64,000 nucleotides of DNA from Clostridia bacterium. GTDB lineage: Bacteria; Bacillota; Clostridia; Christensenellales; Borkfalkiaceae. The position numbers were made by a program, and so were the translations under genes. The notes under the pieces were generated by a model. The model saw only the letters and a list, made by a program, of their open reading frames with translations, was not told the origin of the DNA and searched no databases. The stretch covers positions 62,001-126,000 of the forward strand of contig JAFXHX010000003.1 of the NCBI GenBank assembly GCA_017536205.1, written 5' to 3'. This document shows, in pieces, positions 23,814-31,620 of this stretch; positions within the stretch are counted from its first letter, which is position 1; each line of letters begins with the position of its first letter.

Positions 23814-24467
23814 ATGAAAAAACTTGTTATTTTCGACCTTGACGGAACGCTTCTTAACACCATTGAAGATATTCGCCGTATGCTTAATATGGTTATTACA
23901 AAATACGGCTATAAGGCGCTTAATAGCCAAGAAACCCTTAAATGCGTTGGCTACGGTGCAAGGGCATTAGTTGAAAAAGCAACCCAAATTAGCGACCAAG
24001 AAAAAGTAGATAAAATGTTTAACGAACTCGTTCCCATTATGCGCGACTGCGATAATTCGTTAACCTTTTTATACGACGGGCTAGACGGGGCTTTAAAGTC
24101 ACTTAAAAGCCTTGGTTATAAACTTGCTATCGTTTCAAACAAGCCCGACGTTGCAACGCAAGTTATTGTAGGGCAAAAACTTAAAGATTACGGCTTTGAT
24201 TTCGTAACGGGTAACAAACCCGGCGTTTTCACTCCAAAGCCAGATAAATCGTGCGTTGAATATTGCCTTAACACGCTTGGTGTTGCAAAAGAAGATGCCG
24301 TTTTCGTTGGCGATAGTGAAGTTGACGTTAAAACGTTTATAAACGCTAGTATTGAAGGTATCGGCGTAACTTGGGGTTTTAGACCTAAAAACCTTCTTGT
24401 AGAAGCAGGTTGCAAGCATTTTGCAAATACTGCAGAAGAACTTGTTGAAATAATAAAATCTTTATAG
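23814..24467 (+). CDS. HAD-family phosphatase, phosphoglycolate phosphatase-like
   Basis: This HAD hydrolase of 217 residues has motif I FDLDGTLLNT (residues 6-15), motif II IVSNK, a motif III lysine in TPKPDKSCVEY and motif IV FVGDSEVDVKTFINA. A helical cap lies between motifs I and II. The closest common annotation is Gph-type phosphoglycolate phosphatase or a pyrophosphatase (PpaX); HAD specificity cannot be read from sequence. The ATG at 23814 lies one base after the argS stop, with CCGGAG upstream. A longer frame from 23784 starts inside argS and was rejected. Confidence 0.8.
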   Translation: MKKLVIFDLDGTLLNTIEDIRRMLNMVITKYGYKALNSQETLKCVGYGARALVEKATQISDQEKVDKMFNELVPIMRDCDNSLTFLYDGLDGALKSLKSLGYKLAIVSNKPDVATQVIVGQKLKDYGFDFVTGNKPGVFTPKPDKSCVEYCLNTLGVAKEDAVFVGDSEVDVKTFINASIEGIGVTWGFRPKNLLVEAGCKHFANTAEELVEIIKSL

Positions 24468-24477
24468 GAGAAAGCAT

Positions 24478-25077
24478 ATGAAAAAGTTTTTTGAAGAGTT
24501 TAAAAAGTTTATAACTAGGGGTAACGTACTTGATATGTCTGTCGGCGTTATCGTCGGCGGTGCGTTTACAGGTATCGTTAACGGACTTTCTAACAACATA
24601 TTAAAACCCCTTATTAACTGGTTACTTGCAATACTTTTAGGCGATAACGGCTTAGAAAGTGCAATAACTATGCTTTCGCCCGCATACGTTAAAGATGCAA
24701 ACGGTTTGCCCACCACAACTTACGACCTTGCAAACTCAATTTACATTGACTGGGGTGCGTTTATAAGCGCGATAATAAACTTTTTAATTATTGCAATCGT
24801 GCTTTTTTGCATAGTTAAGTTTATAAACAAAATAAACGGCGACTATAACGATATTTTAAAAGAAACCAAAGAAATGTTTTCAAAAGAAGTTATAGAACTT
24901 AGAAAGCAAGGTAAAAAGACTAAAGAAATTAAAAAGATTTTAAAGGAAAGAAAGGAACAAGCGCTTTTAGAAGCAACCGAAAATGCAAAAAAGGCTGAAG
25001 AAGAAGCAAAGAAAAACGCTCCGCCAACCACCGAAGAACTTCTTTCCCAAATACTTTTAGAACTTAAAAACAAATAA
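24478..25077 (+). CDS. mscL: large-conductance mechanosensitive channel
   Basis: MscL forms a homopentameric membrane pore that opens under osmotic down-shock. The N-terminal helix and first membrane segment are canonical (FFEEFKKFITRGNVLDMSVGVIVGGAFTGIVNGLSNNILKPL). The second segment is INFLIIAIVLFCIVKFINKI. At 199 residues it is 50-60 longer than most. The excess is a periplasm-size loop (GLPTTTYDLANSIYIDWG) and a long charged cytoplasmic coiled coil after residue 125, rich in K, E and A. The ribosome binding site is AGGAGAAAGC. A terminator follows at 25085. Confidence 0.95.
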   Translation: MKKFFEEFKKFITRGNVLDMSVGVIVGGAFTGIVNGLSNNILKPLINWLLAILLGDNGLESAITMLSPAYVKDANGLPTTTYDLANSIYIDWGAFISAIINFLIIAIVLFCIVKFINKINGDYNDILKETKEMFSKEVIELRKQGKKTKEIKKILKERKEQALLEATENAKKAEEEAKKNAPPTTEELLSQILLELKNK

Positions 25078-25084
25078 TTTAAAT

Positions 25085-25105
25085 ACTCCCCGTAGGGGAG
25101 TTTTT
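25085..25105 (+). terminator. terminator after mscL
   Basis: ACTCCCC (25085-25091) pairs with GGGGAGT (25095-25101) over GTA, followed by a T run. Confidence 0.9.
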
Positions 25106-25133
25106 AATATGTCTAAAAATCTGCTAAAACTGC

Positions 25134-25162
25134 TTTACTTTTGCAAAATAAAGTTTTATAAT
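25134..25162 (+). promoter_or_regulatory. promoter of the malic enzyme gene
   Basis: TTTACT (25134-25139), a 17-base spacer and a perfect TATAAT (25157-25162). It lies downstream of the alternative start at 25109 and thus supports the ATG at 25196. Confidence 0.7.
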
Positions 25163-25195
25163 ATAGCCGTTTGTTTTAAACAAAAGGAGAGTATT

Positions 25196-26368
25196 ATGGA
25201 CAAGAAAGAGTTTGCGCTTAAAGAACACGAAAAATGGCATGGTAAAATTGAAGTTATTGCACACGCTCCTATTCACAACAGTGAAGAACTTGCAGTTGCT
25301 TATACTCCAGGCGTTGCTGAGCCTTGCTTAAAAATATCTGAAAACGTTGATTTATCTTACGTTTACACTCGCCATTCAAATCTCGTTGCCGTTGTTACAG
25401 ACGGTACTGCGGTTTTAGGTCTTGGCGATATCGGTCCCGAAGCGGGTATGCCCGTTATGGAAGGTAAATGCGCGCTTTTCAAAACCTTTGGTGGAGTTGA
25501 CGCGTTCCCTTTATGTGTTCGCTCTAAAAACGTTGACGATATCGTTAAAACCGTTTCGCTTATGGCAGGTAGTTTCGGCGGTATTAACCTTGAAGATATT
25601 TCTGCACCACGTTGCTTTGAAATTGAAAAACGCCTTAAAGAAGTTTGCGATATTCCCGTTTTCCACGACGACCAACACGGCACTGCAATCGTAACGCTTG
25701 CCGCTTTGATTAACGCTCTTAAACTCGTTAACAAGAAAATCGAAGAAATTGAAGTTGTTGTTAACGGCTCGGGCGCTGCAGGTATAGCAATTACCAAACT
25801 TTTAATGAGCAAAGGTCTTAAAAAGGTTATTCTTTGCGATAGAAAGGGTGCAATTTACAAGGGTAGAGATGGTCTTAACGACATCAAGGCAGAAATGGCA
25901 GAAATTAGCAACCTTGAAATGAAGAAAGGCTCGCTTGAAGACGTTATTAAGGGTGCAGACGTGTTTATCGGCGTTTCGGCTCCCAATAGTTTAACTAAAG
26001 AAATGGTTAAAACCATGGCTAAAGACGCTATTATTTTTGCTATGGCTAACCCTATTCCCGAAATTATGCCTAGCGATGCTAAAGAAGCAGGCGCTAAAAT
26101 CGTTGGAACGGGTAGAAGTGACTTCCCCAACCAAATTAACAACGTTCTTGCTTTCCCTGGTATTTTCCGCGGTGCGCTCGACGTTCACGCACGTGATATT
26201 AACGACGAAATGAAACTTGCAGCCGCTGAAGCAATTGCAAGCGTTATTCCCGAAAACGAACTCACCCCCGATTATATTATCCCCGGTGCTTTCAACCCTG
26301 CCGTAAAAGATGCCGTTGCAACTGCAGTTAAGCTTGCTGCTAAAAGAACTGGCGTTAACAGATTTTAA
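25196..26368 (+). CDS. malic enzyme (malate dehydrogenase, oxaloacetate-decarboxylating)
   Basis: This enzyme decarboxylates malate to pyruvate with NAD or NADP. The 390 residues are typical of the short bacterial type: VAYTPGVAEPCL near the start, VTDGTAVLGLGDIGPEAGMPVMEGK, the catalytic FHDDQHGTAIV, the dinucleotide fold VVVNGSGAAGIAI, and IFAMANPIPEI. The cofactor is probably NAD but is not decided by eye. The ATG at 25196 follows AAAAGGAGAG; the longer frame from 25109 starts upstream of the promoter. Monocistronic; repeat copy 3 and a terminator follow. Confidence 0.93.
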   Translation: MDKKEFALKEHEKWHGKIEVIAHAPIHNSEELAVAYTPGVAEPCLKISENVDLSYVYTRHSNLVAVVTDGTAVLGLGDIGPEAGMPVMEGKCALFKTFGGVDAFPLCVRSKNVDDIVKTVSLMAGSFGGINLEDISAPRCFEIEKRLKEVCDIPVFHDDQHGTAIVTLAALINALKLVNKKIEEIEVVVNGSGAAGIAITKLLMSKGLKKVILCDRKGAIYKGRDGLNDIKAEMAEISNLEMKKGSLEDVIKGADVFIGVSAPNSLTKEMVKTMAKDAIIFAMANPIPEIMPSDAKEAGAKIVGTGRSDFPNQINNVLAFPGIFRGALDVHARDINDEMKLAAAEAIASVIPENELTPDYIIPGAFNPAVKDAVATAVKLAAKRTGVNRF

Positions 26369-26373
26369 GTCTC

Positions 26374-26493
26374 TATAAGCGTTGTTATGTTTCGTTTCTG
26401 CGCCTTGCTTGCGACCTTGATGACCAAAAAGGTCTATCAATTCTGCAATTCCTTGCGAGCCTATGGGGCTTGCAACTAACGTCTTAAAATATT
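26374..26493 (+). repeat. dispersed intergenic repeat, copy 3
   Basis: The most diverged copy. It keeps TATAAGCGTTG, GTTTCTGC, CGACC, the mini-hairpin GACC-AAAAA-GGTC (26422-26434), GCGAGCC and CTAACGTCTTAAAATAT. Its second stem would be GCGAGCC with GGCTTGC (one G-U), where copy 2 uses GCGAG with CTCGC. This suggests a conserved RNA shape. Confidence 0.55.
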
Positions 26494-26510
26494 ATTTTAT
26501 ACAACCAAAA

Positions 26511-26534
26511 AAGCACCGACAACGGTGCTTTTTT
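26511..26534. terminator. bidirectional terminator
   Basis: AAGCACCG (26511-26518) pairs with CGGTGCTT (26523-26530) over ACAA, with A/T runs on both sides. It serves the malic enzyme gene and the convergent regulator. Confidence 0.85.
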
Positions 26535-26535
26535 A

Positions 26536-27462
26536 TTACTTTTCATACGTTTTTTCAATTGATTTTACGGTAGATATAATCATATTTTTTAGTTTTATAG
26601 GTGATGCTACCGTAACTTTATTGCCAAACGATAATAGTTTTCCTACTAAATAGTCGTTTATAGGCATTTTAAACGATGCCGTTATTTTGTTTCCGTTTTG
26701 GTGTACCGAGCCAACCCCAAGCCACTCTTCAACGTCTGCCTTAACGCTTTTATCAATAACAATATCAACGTCTTCGGGTTCTTTTTCTGAATAAGTAGAT
26801 AAAACCTTTTCAATATCCGTTGTTTCGCGCCTTTCAAACGTTTCGTTTAGAAGTTTTGCCTTTTCAATTCTGCCAACTTTAAAAAGTCTAAACTCTTTTC
26901 TAAGGTTGCAATACCCGTAAAAATACCAAAGCCCTTGCTTTAAAATTAAAGTGTAAACGTCAATAATACGTTCCGTTTGTTCGCCGTTTCTATTGTTATA
27001 GGTAACTAAAAGTTTGCGCCTTGTGTCAATTGCGTCTTGAAGTAGTTTAAGCGATTCGCCGTAAACGGGTGCGCCACCCCAAGTGCTACCGTCTATTATA
27101 AGGTTAGAAAAACTTACGGCGCTTTGCTCGGTTTTTCTTTTAGAAATTGCTTTAATTTTTAAAACTGCCGTTTCTAAAACCGAAGAAGAAAGGTCTTTGT
27201 TAAGTTCGTTAAGTACAGTGGTAACGGTGTCAATCTCCCCGTCGCTTAAATAACCTGCGGGGAGTTTATATGTGTCTGCAATAGTATAACCGCCGTTTCT
27301 GCCCCTTACGTTATAAATAGGAACGTCTGCAAGCGAAAGTTCGTCAATATACCTATAAACGGTGCGAAGCGAAAGTTCAAATCTATCTGCAATAAACCTA
27401 GCCGAAACCTTATCGCGCGAAAGTAATAAAAACAGTATTTTAAGCATCATTTGATATTTCAT
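26536..27462 (-). CDS. WYL-domain transcriptional regulator (YafY-type)
   Basis: This 308-residue regulator has an N-terminal winged helix of the DeoR-like/HTH_11 kind (residues 8-60: LSRDKVSARFIADRFELSLRTVYRYIDEL). A WYL domain follows from about 140 (RRKLLVTYNNRNGEQTERIIDVYTLILKQGLWYFYGYCNLRKEFRLFKVGRI), and then a WCX extension. WYL proteins sense nucleic-acid or small-molecule ligands and are often local regulators, but the target here is not obvious. The site TAAGGAGTAA precedes the ATG. Confidence 0.9.
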   Translation of the reverse strand: MKYQMMLKILFLLLSRDKVSARFIADRFELSLRTVYRYIDELSLADVPIYNVRGRNGGYTIADTYKLPAGYLSDGEIDTVTTVLNELNKDLSSSVLETAVLKIKAISKRKTEQSAVSFSNLIIDGSTWGGAPVYGESLKLLQDAIDTRRKLLVTYNNRNGEQTERIIDVYTLILKQGLWYFYGYCNLRKEFRLFKVGRIEKAKLLNETFERRETTDIEKVLSTYSEKEPEDVDIVIDKSVKADVEEWLGVGSVHQNGNKITASFKMPINDYLVGKLLSFGNKVTVASPIKLKNMIISTVKSIEKTYEK

Positions 27463-27512
27463 AATATTTACTCCTTAAAGTAATAATATTGTATAATATC
27501 GCCATATGCTTG

Positions 27513-28547
27513 TCAATATTTATTTAATATTTCAACTATTTTTTTATTTCCCGCAGTTATATTAGATTTTTTAAAGTTTTTTATAAACTTATCTTTGTTA
27601 TTATAAGTATTTTTAATAAGGCTTAAAAAGTTGTTTTCGTTAAGGTCTTCTTGAAGTGCGTAATTTAATAGTCCACGATTATAAAAATACTTGGCGTTTT
27701 CAATTTGGTCGCCCCTAGAACTTTTTGCAGGCAGGGGAATAAGAAGCGATGGAATATTTAATAAAACAAGTTCAAACGCCGTGTTAGAGCCTGCGCGCGA
27801 AACGCAAACGTCGCACGCTGAATACGCACTTTGCATATCAGTAAACTCCGTTTGATAATACCCCTTAATTTTAGTGCTAGTTAGGTTGCCTTTACCAACA
27901 ATATGAAGTACGTCAAACTCTTTTAAAACGCCGTCTAAACAAGCAAGTAAAAGTTCGTTTAAATATTTTGCGCCAAGGCTACCACCCGTAACTAGAAGCA
28001 CGGGTTTTTCACCCGAAAAACCAAACTTTTCTAGGCACTTTTTTCTATCTTTTTTAAACAGTTCTTCTCTTATAGGCGGGCCGACGTAAACGCCGTTTTT
28101 TATTTTTGAAGTTTCGTAAAAACTAGTTAGCGTAAACCTAGCAAAGCGCGATGCAATTTTGTTTGCAAGCCCAAGCGTTAAGTCGCTTTCGTGAATAATT
28201 ACGGGAATATTAAGGCTGTTTGAGGCTATCGTAACGGGTAGCCCAACGTAGCCACCCTTTGAAAACACCACGTTTGGTTTAAGCGTTTTTAGTATCTCTT
28301 TTGCATTTTTAACGCTTTTTATAAGCGTAAACGGAATTGCAAGGTTTTTTGGCGTTAAACTTCTTGTAAGTTTACACGTTTCAATTTCGAAAAACTCAAT
28401 TCCTTTTGATAAAACTAGTTGTTTTTCAATTCCACTTGAACCTATATAATAAACCTTGTCAAACGTTTTAGTTAGTTCGTTTAGTATAGAAAAGTGGGGA
28501 ATAACGTGCCCTGCCGTTCCACCACCTGTTAACACAATGCTTTTCAT
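27513..28547 (-). CDS. murG: UDP-N-acetylglucosamine--lipid I transferase
   Basis: MurG converts lipid I to lipid II at the inner face of the membrane. The 344 residues hold the GT-B fold: TGGGTAGHVIPHFSIL at the start, FSKGGYVGLPVTIA, HESDLTLGLANKIA, LLVTGGSLGAKYLNELL and the C-terminal donor site CDVCVSRAGSNTAFELVLL, LIPLPAKSSRGDQIENAKYF. It is isolated from other mur genes. There is no Shine-Dalgarno sequence. TAAAAT ends six bases before the ATG, predicting a leaderless message. Confidence 0.96.
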   Translation of the reverse strand: MKSIVLTGGGTAGHVIPHFSILNELTKTFDKVYYIGSSGIEKQLVLSKGIEFFEIETCKLTRSLTPKNLAIPFTLIKSVKNAKEILKTLKPNVVFSKGGYVGLPVTIASNSLNIPVIIHESDLTLGLANKIASRFARFTLTSFYETSKIKNGVYVGPPIREELFKKDRKKCLEKFGFSGEKPVLLVTGGSLGAKYLNELLLACLDGVLKEFDVLHIVGKGNLTSTKIKGYYQTEFTDMQSAYSACDVCVSRAGSNTAFELVLLNIPSLLIPLPAKSSRGDQIENAKYFYNRGLLNYALQEDLNENNFLSLIKNTYNNKDKFIKNFKKSNITAGNKKIVEILNKY

Positions 28548-28553
28548 ACTATC

Positions 28554-28559
28554 ATTTTA
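28554..28559 (-). promoter_or_regulatory. -10 box of murG, leaderless start
   Basis: Minus-strand TAAAAT is followed by six bases and the murG ATG. The -35 region is poor. Confidence 0.45.
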
Positions 28560-28624
28560 TGCAATAATAATTTTATTTTCCTTTAATAACCTAAATAAAA
28601 AATAAAAAAATACATAATTAACCC

Positions 28625-28653
28625 TTGAAAAGATATATTTATTGTGATACAAT
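28625..28653 (+). promoter_or_regulatory. promoter of galE
   Basis: TTGAAA (28625-28630), a 17-base spacer and TACAAT (28648-28653). A leader with AAGGAGATATT follows. Confidence 0.65.
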
Positions 28654-28679
28654 AAAGTTACTAATTTTAAGGAGATATT

Positions 28680-29696
28680 ATGAGCACTATTTTAGTTACC
28701 GGTGGCGCAGGTTATATAGGAAGCCACACCGTTATTGAACTTATTAAATCGGGTTACGACGTCGTTATTATCGATAACCTTTCAAACAGCAAATACGAAG
28801 CAGTTAAAAGAGTTGAAAAAATAGTTAACAAAACTATTCCTTTCGTTGAAGCAGATATTTTAGATAAAGACGCGCTTCGTAAAATATTTACAGATTATAA
28901 AATCGACGCGGTTATTAACTTTGCAGGTTATAAAGCAGTTGGCGAATCAGTTCAAAAACCCATTGAATATTACCACAACAACATAGGTGGTTTAATTGCG
29001 CTTGTTGAAGTTATGCGTGAATTCAACTGCAAAAACCTTGTATTTTCTTCTTCTGCAACCGTTTATGGCGACCCTGCATCAGTTCCCATCCGTGAAGATT
29101 TCCCACTTTCAACAACCAACCCTTACGGTTCAACTAAACTCTTTATCGAATACATTTTAAAAGACCTTTACAAATCTGATAAAGACTGGAATATTGCAAT
29201 TCTTCGTTACTTCAACCCCGTTGGTGCGCACGAATCTGGAACTATCGGTGAAGACCCCAACGGTATTCCCAACAACCTTTGTCCGTACATTACTAAAGTT
29301 GCAATCGGCAAACTTCCTAAATTAAACGTTTTCGGTGGCGATTACCCCACTAAAGACGGTACCGGCGTTCGCGACTTTATTCACGTTGTCGATTTAGCAG
29401 TTGGTCACGTTCTTTCGGTTAATAAACTCTTAGAAAAGTCTGGTTTATTTATAGTAAACCTTGGCACAGGCACGGGTTATAGCGTTCTTGAAATGGTTAA
29501 CGCTTTCTCTAAAGCGTTTGGCAAAGATATTCCTTACGTTATAACAGACCGTCGCCCCGGCGATATCGCAGAATGCTATGCCGACCCGTCTCACGCTTAC
29601 GAACTTTTAGGTTTTAAAGCAACCAAAACCCTTGACGATATGTGTCAAGACGCACTTCGTTGGCAACTCAATAACCCTAACGGTTACGATATTTAA
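28680..29696 (+). CDS. galE: UDP-glucose 4-epimerase
   Basis: This extended SDR enzyme interconverts UDP-glucose and UDP-galactose (or the N-acetyl forms), feeding surface polysaccharide synthesis. The 338 residues begin with the NAD motif TGGAGYIGSHTVIEL. The catalytic set is SSSATVYG and NPYGSTKLFIE (Y-x-x-x-K). Later marks are LRYFNPVGAHESG and VRDFIHVVDLAVGH. Length and order match GalE well. Regulated by its own promoter, with a terminator at once after the stop. Confidence 0.96.
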   Translation: MSTILVTGGAGYIGSHTVIELIKSGYDVVIIDNLSNSKYEAVKRVEKIVNKTIPFVEADILDKDALRKIFTDYKIDAVINFAGYKAVGESVQKPIEYYHNNIGGLIALVEVMREFNCKNLVFSSSATVYGDPASVPIREDFPLSTTNPYGSTKLFIEYILKDLYKSDKDWNIAILRYFNPVGAHESGTIGEDPNGIPNNLCPYITKVAIGKLPKLNVFGGDYPTKDGTGVRDFIHVVDLAVGHVLSVNKLLEKSGLFIVNLGTGTGYSVLEMVNAFSKAFGKDIPYVITDRRPGDIAECYADPSHAYELLGFKATKTLDDMCQDALRWQLNNPNGYDI

Positions 29697-29703
29697 GTAC
29701 ATT

Positions 29704-29732
29704 AAAAAACACGGCTATTTGCCGTGTTTTTT
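29704..29732 (+). terminator. terminator after galE
   Basis: CACGGC (29710-29715) pairs with GCCGTG (29721-29726) over TATTT, with flanking A/T runs. Confidence 0.85.
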
Positions 29733-29736
29733 AATT

Positions 29737-29860
29737 CGTTATAAGCGTTGCGATAGTGCGTTTCTGCTTCAAAGTTACGACCCCCCGATGACCAACAAGG
29801 TCTATCGTGTCCGTACCTTTTCACGAGCCTTCTCTCGCTTGCTTCTAACGCCTTAAAACA
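29737..29860 (+). repeat. dispersed intergenic repeat, copy 4
   Basis: Nearly identical to copy 2 from ATAAGCG through TTCTAACG. Differences include CCCCCCGATG for CCCCAATG and CAACAAGG for CAAAAAGG; the latter changes only the loop of the mini-hairpin (GACC-AACAA-GGTC). Confidence 0.7.
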
Positions 29861-29867
29861 GTATTAT

Positions 29868-29944
29868 CTACAACAACCAAAAAGGTTAGTTGTGTCTAGC
29901 CAAACTCACGAGCCTTGCCTAACTTGTTTCTACGGGCTTAGATG
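29868..29944 (+). repeat. dispersed intergenic repeat, copy 5 (shorter)
   Basis: It follows copy 4 directly and most resembles copy 1: ACAACAACCAAAAAGGTTAG, TTGTGTCTAGCC, CGAGCCTTGCC, CTTGTTTCTACGGGCTTA. The order copy 4-copy 5 mirrors copies 1-2 near 20.5 kb in reverse sequence of types. Confidence 0.6.
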
Positions 29945-29976
29945 AGTGTTTTATACGACGCATGGGAAGTGGGGTT

Positions 29977-30041
29977 TGTATTGACACTAGTAATTTCACG
30001 GTATATTTTGTATTGACACTAGTAATTTCACGGTATATAAT
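29977..30041 (+). promoter_or_regulatory. tandemly duplicated promoter of the secreted peptidase gene
   Basis: A 32-base unit occurs twice in tandem. Each copy contains TTGACACTAGTAATTTCACG. The second copy gives a perfect sigma-A promoter: TTGACA 30013-30018, 17 bases, TATAAT 30036-30041. The first copy has TTGACA 29981-29986 with the weaker TATTTT at the same spacing. Confidence 0.75.
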
Positions 30042-30069
30042 ATAGTTAAAATTAGAAAAGGAGTATTAT

Positions 30070-31608
30070 ATGAAAAAAGTTATTTCCCTTGTACTTACGG
30101 TTTTTGTGTGTTTATCAACAATGATTTTTACGCTAGGTATTATTAAACCAGATGAAACTTTGCTTAATGCTATTGATATCGCTAGAAAACTATTTAACTC
30201 CAACTGCTTGAAAAGTGAGGTTTCAAACGACATCAAGCGCTTTACTGCAAAATATATAAAAGGACTTGATAATAATGAAGATTTTATTGTTGTTGAAACT
30301 GAAAATGGAGGTTATGTTATTTTTGAAAAAACCTCTTTTGATTTAATTGAATATAGTCCTATTGATAAATCACCATATGTGGATATTTCTTCTTCAAATA
30401 GTTATTATGCTGGACCGTCACAATATTACAAAAAAGATGGCAATCAAATTAGGCATACGAAATTAAATAAAGTATTAAGCGAAAATGAATGTTTAACTGT
30501 GGCATCTTCTTTTAAAGAAAAACATCAAGATATTCTTAAAAATAGGACAAAGGAAAAATCATCTTCAAATGCTAGGACGCTTGGCAGTATAGGTGATTTG
30601 ACAGGTCCTGATAATTTTGCTTTTAGAGATAGAAGATATATTTCAGGTTATGAGTTTTTTATTGACAATACGAATCATGGTAGAAATCTTGAATCAACAT
30701 GTGCGTCGGTTGCAACTCAACTTCTTTTAGCATATAATAACTGGTATCATGATGGACGTATAATTCCACAAGGTGTAATATCTGGAAATAAAAGGTTTTT
30801 ATATGATGAATACAGCAGTTTTGAAGAATCACCATATAGTGATGCAAGACTATCTACAACTAGCGAATATAATACTGCAGATGATGAAGTGACTTTTTAT
30901 GAGATGCTTGTAGATAAAATTAATCCAGATATAACACAAGGTGCTACAAGGGATAAGGTAAAGGAGAAGATAAGAGAATATCTTAATGAATATGCTCAAA
31001 GTGTACAAGCTGATATAATCTCAACAGGGGATATTGCATATAATACAGTTTATAATACTCTAAAAACAGAAGTTGAAAATTCGAGACCAATATATTTAAG
31101 TATTCATTACGAATCTGCTGGTGCTGAGAAATATCATGCTATTGTGGGATATGGATATCAAAAAATTATTAAAAATGGAGAAGAAATTGATGGTGTAATA
31201 GCTCATTTTGGTTGGAGTGAAGAAAGTAATGTGTGGTTTGAAAAAGGATGGCTAACAGGCTATTTAACTTTTAATGTACAGCATAGCCACAGCGATTATT
31301 ATTTAGATGCTAATTCACACATAAAAAAATGCTCTTTATGTTCAAGAACCACAATATCGGGAGAACATGATTTTACGCCATATCTTCTAGATTTTGATGT
31401 AAATGGTAGACAAAGGATTTATCATAATATGGTGTGTGTTTGTGGCTATAGCTTTTATGAAAAACATTTATTCAATGAGTTTATAGCAAATGAAGTGCAG
31501 GGATATAACAAACATAAAGCCAAATGTTATAAATGTAATGGAGAATATGTGGTTGATTGTGAAGTTAAAGTTAGCAATTGTAGGTATTGTGGTAAATATA
31601 TTGATTAG
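30070..31608 (+). CDS. secreted cysteine-peptidase-like protein with CxxC modules
   Basis: This 512-residue exported protein has a signal sequence at residues 1-25. The first 170 residues may be a propeptide (PepSY-like beta region DNNEDFIVVETENGGYVIF). A papain/C39-like core follows, with a likely nucleophile in ESTCASVATQLLLAYNNW (about residue 212) and a general-base histidine in KYHAIVGYGY (about 357), then VIAHFGWSEESNVWF. After residue 400 come CxxC pairs (KKCSLCSRTT, CVCGYS, KCYKCNGE, NCRYCGKY) like small zinc ribbons. Codons are mostly AT-ending (aat, gat, gga), unlike the aac/gac/ggc of its neighbours, suggesting transfer. AAAAGGAG precedes the ATG. Possibly a secreted protease; activity not shown. 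Confidence 0.7.
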   Translation: MKKVISLVLTVFVCLSTMIFTLGIIKPDETLLNAIDIARKLFNSNCLKSEVSNDIKRFTAKYIKGLDNNEDFIVVETENGGYVIFEKTSFDLIEYSPIDKSPYVDISSSNSYYAGPSQYYKKDGNQIRHTKLNKVLSENECLTVASSFKEKHQDILKNRTKEKSSSNARTLGSIGDLTGPDNFAFRDRRYISGYEFFIDNTNHGRNLESTCASVATQLLLAYNNWYHDGRIIPQGVISGNKRFLYDEYSSFEESPYSDARLSTTSEYNTADDEVTFYEMLVDKINPDITQGATRDKVKEKIREYLNEYAQSVQADIISTGDIAYNTVYNTLKTEVENSRPIYLSIHYESAGAEKYHAIVGYGYQKIIKNGEEIDGVIAHFGWSEESNVWFEKGWLTGYLTFNVQHSHSDYYLDANSHIKKCSLCSRTTISGEHDFTPYLLDFDVNGRQRIYHNMVCVCGYSFYEKHLFNEFIANEVQGYNKHKAKCYKCNGEYVVDCEVKVSNCRYCGKYID

Positions 31609-31620
31609 AGAGGGCGAGTT

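Noticed and set aside
25109..25195. Longer start for malic enzyme
   Set aside because: It is upstream of the promoter, and the AAAAGGAG site belongs to ATG 25196.
29632..29856. 74-aa frame overlapping the galE end
   Set aside because: Translated repeat copy 4 and the galE 3' end in another frame.
29977..30041. CRISPR-like direct repeats
   Set aside because: Only two copies with no spacer; it is a duplicated promoter.
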